Assembly (NCBI GenBank): GCA_900073065.1
Contig: FJOG01000015.1
Coordinates: 484,436 to 548,435, forward strand
DNA length: 64,000 nt
Source: Phialocephala subalpina
Lineage: Eukaryota; Ascomycota; Leotiomycetes; Helotiales; Mollisiaceae
Reading direction: 5' to 3'
Below, in pieces: positions 60,445 through 64,000 of the stretch (position 1 is the first letter of the stretch; every line of letters begins with the position of its first letter). A program made the position numbers and the translations under genes. Below the pieces are notes generated by a model, which saw nothing but the letters and a program-made list of their open reading frames with translations, made no database searches and was not told where the DNA came from.

Positions 60445-62014
60445 TCAATTCGGGTTATCGTGATTCGGACATTGCAACTCCAAATTTTCTAACTTTCCTG
60501 CTTCCGCCTGGTCCAAAATATCGTCCTCGGTCGCCCACCTTCTTTCTCTCAACGACATCTCCGTTGACTCTTTATCTCGCGATCCGTCCTCTTCCTCCTT
60601 CCAAGAGTAGTACTCAGCGAATCTAAGTTTGCTGTACTCGGCATAACGTCTGCTCATTCCTGGATCTGATTCTGCATCTGTAGCTTGAATCAAAGCACAT
60701 AATCCCCTATACCAAAACCATCAGCAAGGCGCGACGAGTTTTCGGAACTTGAGGAAATCCCAAATATCGGAGAGGAGACCGACGTACCAATAAAAACCAG
60801 GAAACCCTCGCCATCGATCTACTTCATCCATCAATTTCGAAACCGCAGCTTCTTTACTTTCGTTCTCTTCATTCTCCTCTCCCTTCCTACTTGAGTACTT
60901 CCGACAAGCCGAAACATATTCCTCGATAAACGCTTTCCGAATTGTCTTTGTCGGCAACTGGTCATAATTGCATTCGTAGCCAACCCATGACGAGAAATGG
61001 TTCGCGAGCTCGAAAGCTGGGGGACAATAAATGCAATGTCTGCTCTCCAATCAACTGGAAGGAAATTGTAAGTGGGGATTTGATCACTTACTCGTAATCA
61101 ATAAACTTAACCGCTTTGATTTTCTCTTCCGCCGAATGTCTTTTGTTTCGTCCTTGTAAGATGATGTTCCTAGGAACCAAATCACCATGTCCAAGCACCA
61201 GCTGCATCATACTGCCAGTCAGCATCTCAAAATCCTAAAAGCTCACAATATCTGGACCTCTCACCTGCTCTGTAGTCAAGCTTCTTGCTCCCAGCCTTTC
61301 CAGCAAGTACTCGAACTCGACCTCCAATCCTACCTTCCTCTCTTCCCCATGCTCCTCAATCCACTCCCTAGCCCTTGTCCAAATATTCGGCCCCACATCC
61401 GGTAACCCCTCAAACCCCTTCCCCCTCTCAACAACAAACTCCAAGTCCACAACCGGAAGGCAAGTATGCCACCTCGCCATTTCCTTCGCAATCGCTTTCC
61501 AAACCATCTTTGGAGTAAGTGAGGAGAGAGAGTAGCATACTTGCCCATGGATGAAGGGGTATGCGTGCCCGTTCGGGAAACGGAGGATGGGTGGGGGAGC
61601 GAGTGAGGAGGAAGACGAGGTGGAGAGGAGGCGGTGGAATTTGAGTGCTTCTGTCTGATGTCAGTCTCGAGAAAGAGAAAGGTAGGGAAAAGGAAAGTGC
61701 TCACTCGATCGATCAACAGTCCTGTCTGTACCTCTATACACTTTGATCAAAACAGCTTCGGGATGTTTCGTCTGATCAAAAGCAATGTATCTCCGATGCT
61801 CTACTCGGTACAACTATGTCCATCAGCTACATACCTATCACAAATGAAGGGGGAATCAATACCGTACCGCTTTACTTGAAGCATCAGTCAACAACACCAC
61901 GTCCAAACTCCCATGTCCCAGATTCCAATTCGTGAACAACATCGACGCCATCCTTCCCACTGATACATTCGGCGCACTTTCGTCAAACATCTTATTGAAG
62001 TATGGGACTTCCAT
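60445..62014 (-). CDS. Ethanolamine/choline kinase family protein
   Basis: Phosphorylates ethanolamine (or choline) in the first step of the Kennedy route to phosphatidylethanolamine. Six exons keep frame: 62014-61868, 61813-61705, 61650-61265, 61201-61092, 61039-60788 and 60706-60445; introns are 52 to 81 nt. The product is 421 residues. Motifs in order: YRVEHRRYIAFDQTKHPEAV with VLIKVYR (nucleotide-binding lobe), APPPILRFPNGHAYPFIHGQ, MVWKAIAKEMARWHTCLPVV, the phosphotransferase loop LGHGDLVPRNIIL, FIDYEHCIYCPPAFELANHF with the metal-binding Asp, and FYWGLCALIQATDAESDPGM with YAEYSKLRFAEY. The last blocks are typical of ethanolamine rather than aminoglycoside kinases. The N-terminus is short compared with some fungal enzymes. 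Preference for ethanolamine over choline is inferred. Confidence 0.88.
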
Positions 62015-62869
62015 CGTGAAATGGCATCTTTCTAAAGAGAAGGGGGAAAAAAGGACTTTGCGTACAGGGGAGGAAACTGCTAATATACCAGTCTCCTGGT
62101 AGGGAATTATTCTGGAAAAAAAGGTGACGCAATAAGTCTTCCCCAATCATTAGACTGTCTCATTGTACGCGTACAACGGTCATCAAAGTACTTATGTCTG
62201 GTGATGTTTCATACCCGGATACGGCATTCTGTCCCACATGTTCCTTGTCTGGGTGTTAGGGCCTCAACAGTGCGGGGTTATGTCTTGAAAAGTTGAAGCC
62301 ATGTGAGACCCCAACGGTCTGTGCAAGGAACGAACTGCTTGTACTTGGCTTCACCGGTACTTTAAGGTCGCATTTGACTAGAATGCAGAGTACATATAGC
62401 TTTGATGGGTGATGGGGTGTCCCAAAGGAGGGTTGAGTCCGGAAGAGGTAGTCGAATGAGTCTAGCTTCCGCAACTCTTGAAGGTCGCGTGCCACTAGGA
62501 CTTCCTTCCTTCCATGTCTCTGGTGTTCTTGGGGCGCTGACGTGCAACGGTGAACGAGTTCAAAGTTTCCTCTGTAAAATTAATGGTTATTGCCCAAGTT
62601 CAATGGGTTGGCGACGAACAGCCGATTCTATCACAACCCAGAGAGAGTATGTGATTAGAAGGGGATCATCCAAATTCCGGCGTTGGATCCTGTCAGAGTA
62701 ATGAGAAGTTCATTGGACTCAAATCCAGGTAGATTTGAATTGCTGAGCAGGGCCTTTGGCAATATAAGCCCTTATTCGAGAGTCTCATTTGTCGTCTCAA
62801 GGCGAGGAGATTGAAAACGCTGAAGGCTTGTGCTGATATCCACACTCATCCAGCAAAGTCTCTGAAACA
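62015..62869. other. Intergenic, no gene recognised
   Basis: Upstream of the ethanolamine kinase and downstream of the HET remnant. No coding signal or repeat noted. Confidence 0.45.
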
Positions 62870-63865
62870 GAAGGTCGGGACCCAGACCTACAAGATCTCA
62901 ATGATGTACCTCCTCCTGCCTCCAGGACCAAATATCATATCCACGTATGCCTCTTTATCGATCTCCTTGGCAGGAGACTCCAAAATATGCTTGAGATTCC
63001 CCCAGTAATGCATGTAAGCTATCTTACAAACCCCAAGTCTTTTCTATTTTCCATTGGTGCCATCAACGCGTAAGGGTAACAATCCCGAGATCTTATTGGC
63101 GTCTTCTGATGCTTTGACCGGCATCAGATACGTCTCGAGGCGTTGTCCACCTCGGAATTAGAAACTGTTAAGCATGATGTTAATATTCATGGTTCGCGTA
63201 GCGCTTCGACCTTCACATATAGTAACCACTTTAAGGACGTATTTGCAGCTGAGAAGAGACGCAGTCCTTACTTCGCCGTAAATGTTCGAGGAGGCATGGG
63301 ATATCGGATGTCGACGACTTTGATATATACGTCTTCGACCAAGTGCGAATCTAGCCCAGCTAGCTCTACTGCCCCATTAATTGATGCCTAAGACCAAGTG
63401 GGCGCAACATATTGATTAGGTCTGGCTACTGTCTTCGGAGCATACCACCTAAGTTGGAGCTCAAGATCTTTTCTCCACATCCCGGCCACGTACTCATCGC
63501 TTATCTCTGACTGTACGATTCTGGCAAGACCAGATATTGCTATAAGCTTGTCACTCTGGTTAGTGAGCTTCCATCGAGAGTATCTCCCTATCAATCCGCT
63601 CCACATTTCGCGATCCATGGAGCGTTTTTGTAACTCGTAAAATGGTGCCACCGAAGGAATGCCATCGGGAAATGTTTCGCATGCAACCAACTCATCACAC
63701 TCCCAGAAAACCTCTCTGTTCGTAAAGTGGACGGATCGACGTGGGAGGACTCTTTCATGCAAAGTCCACCCTCTGGCAGACAGCGGTGAATCCTGTAGTA
63801 TAGTGTTGAGCGTTCCAGGAACACAGTCCCAGAATTGAGAATCCCCATTGCCTTTGATTTTCCTT
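62870..63865 (-). pseudogene. HET-domain gene remnant
   Basis: The minus-strand frame reads FWDCVPGTLNTILQDSPLSA, RGWTLHERVLPRRSVHFTNR and EVFWECDELVACETFPDGIP, the usual second half of a heterokaryon-incompatibility (HET) domain, then an alpha-helical region (MWSGLIGRYSRWKLTNQSDK, LIAISGLARIV). At the family motif WSWAS the sequence is TGG TCT TAG GCA TCA (stop at 63390-63388), so the second Trp codon is a stop. Past it the frame continues (NGAVELAGLDSHLVEDVYIK) to another stop or frame change near 63280, and later pieces (IYGEVRTASLL, HYWGNLKHILESPAKEIDKE) are in other frames. The first half of the domain is absent: the copy ends at a run of 18 T (A on this strand). HET proteins trigger cell death on non-self fusion; this copy should be inactive. 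Confidence 0.8.
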
Positions 63866-64000
63866 TTTTTTTTTTTTTTTTGTAATTCCAGTTTATTGTC
63901 CTTTATCGCATATTCAGCATATAAGACACCACTATATACAACAATGCGACTTCACGGTAAAGTGCATATAGCTCACTCTCCCTTACACAGATGTGCCTTC
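63866..64000. other. Homopolymer run and window edge
   Basis: A run of 18 T (about 63864-63882) marks the 5' break of the HET remnant. The remaining bases are AT-rich without coding signal. Confidence 0.6.

Noticed and set aside
1..64000. Biosynthetic gene cluster, starship-type element or transposon
   Set aside because: No polyketide or peptide synthase, terpene cyclase, tyrosine recombinase, transposase or reverse transcriptase motif was seen in any frame.

Overview
The window looks like nuclear DNA of a filamentous ascomycete (Pezizomycotina). Genes are broken by short GT-AG introns, mostly 46 to 117 nt, several with CTAAC or CTGAC-like branch sites. The gene set is fungal: a uricase ending in the peroxisomal signal SKL, a STE11-type MAPKKK with SAM and RA domains, a HAL4/SAT4-type kinase, the TORC2 subunit STE16/AVO3, and HET-domain remains. 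Protein likeness suggests a leotiomycete (Helotiales), but that is inference. There is no sign of bacterial, viral or plasmid origin, and no tRNA, rRNA or CRISPR array was recognised.

Layout. 0.5-2.4 kb: a decayed multi-pass membrane-protein gene. 3.7-4.5 kb: a small membrane-anchored protein with a possible 23-nt intron. 5.1-6.0 kb: uricase. 7.6-11.8 kb: the TORC2 subunit (rictor ortholog), whose last 250 bp are duplicated exactly in tandem. 12.3-14.7 kb: a frameshifted gene that held an HExxH metallopeptidase-like motif. 15.3-15.9 kb: a small Cys-rich protein with a frameshift. 16.2-19.2 kb: VPS18. 23.2-26.1 kb: STE11-type MAPKKK. 28.7-32.5 kb: PH plus leucine-rich-repeat protein. 34.4-35.2 kb: gamma-glutamylcyclotransferase-like protein. 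37.6-39.8 kb: a compact housekeeping cluster of BUD31, NDUFA6 (complex I) and RPC19 (Pol I/III), the last two hidden by short exons. 42.8-44.2 kb: a disordered protein of unknown role. 48.2-49.5 kb: an aspartic-protease fold that seems to have lost catalytic residues. 51.4-53.4 kb: HAL4-like kinase, interrupted by 473 N. 58.2-59.0 kb: a tandem repeat of about 175 bp. 59.1-60.1 kb: a three-finger C2H2 protein. 60.4-62.0 kb: ethanolamine/choline kinase in six exons. 62.9-63.9 kb: a decayed HET-domain gene.

The intact genes are mostly conserved housekeeping and signalling genes (TORC2, MAPK, vacuolar tethering, splicing, respiration, transcription, phospholipid synthesis) and do not form one pathway. 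Long stretches between them (19.9-23.2, 26.1-28.7, 39.8-42.8, 44.2-48.2 and 53.4-58.2 kb) hold nothing I can recognise. I did not find convincing evidence of a new biological system. The points most worth checking are the tandem duplication, the pseudo-aspartic protease, the satellite-like array, the broken HExxH gene and the three pseudogenes.
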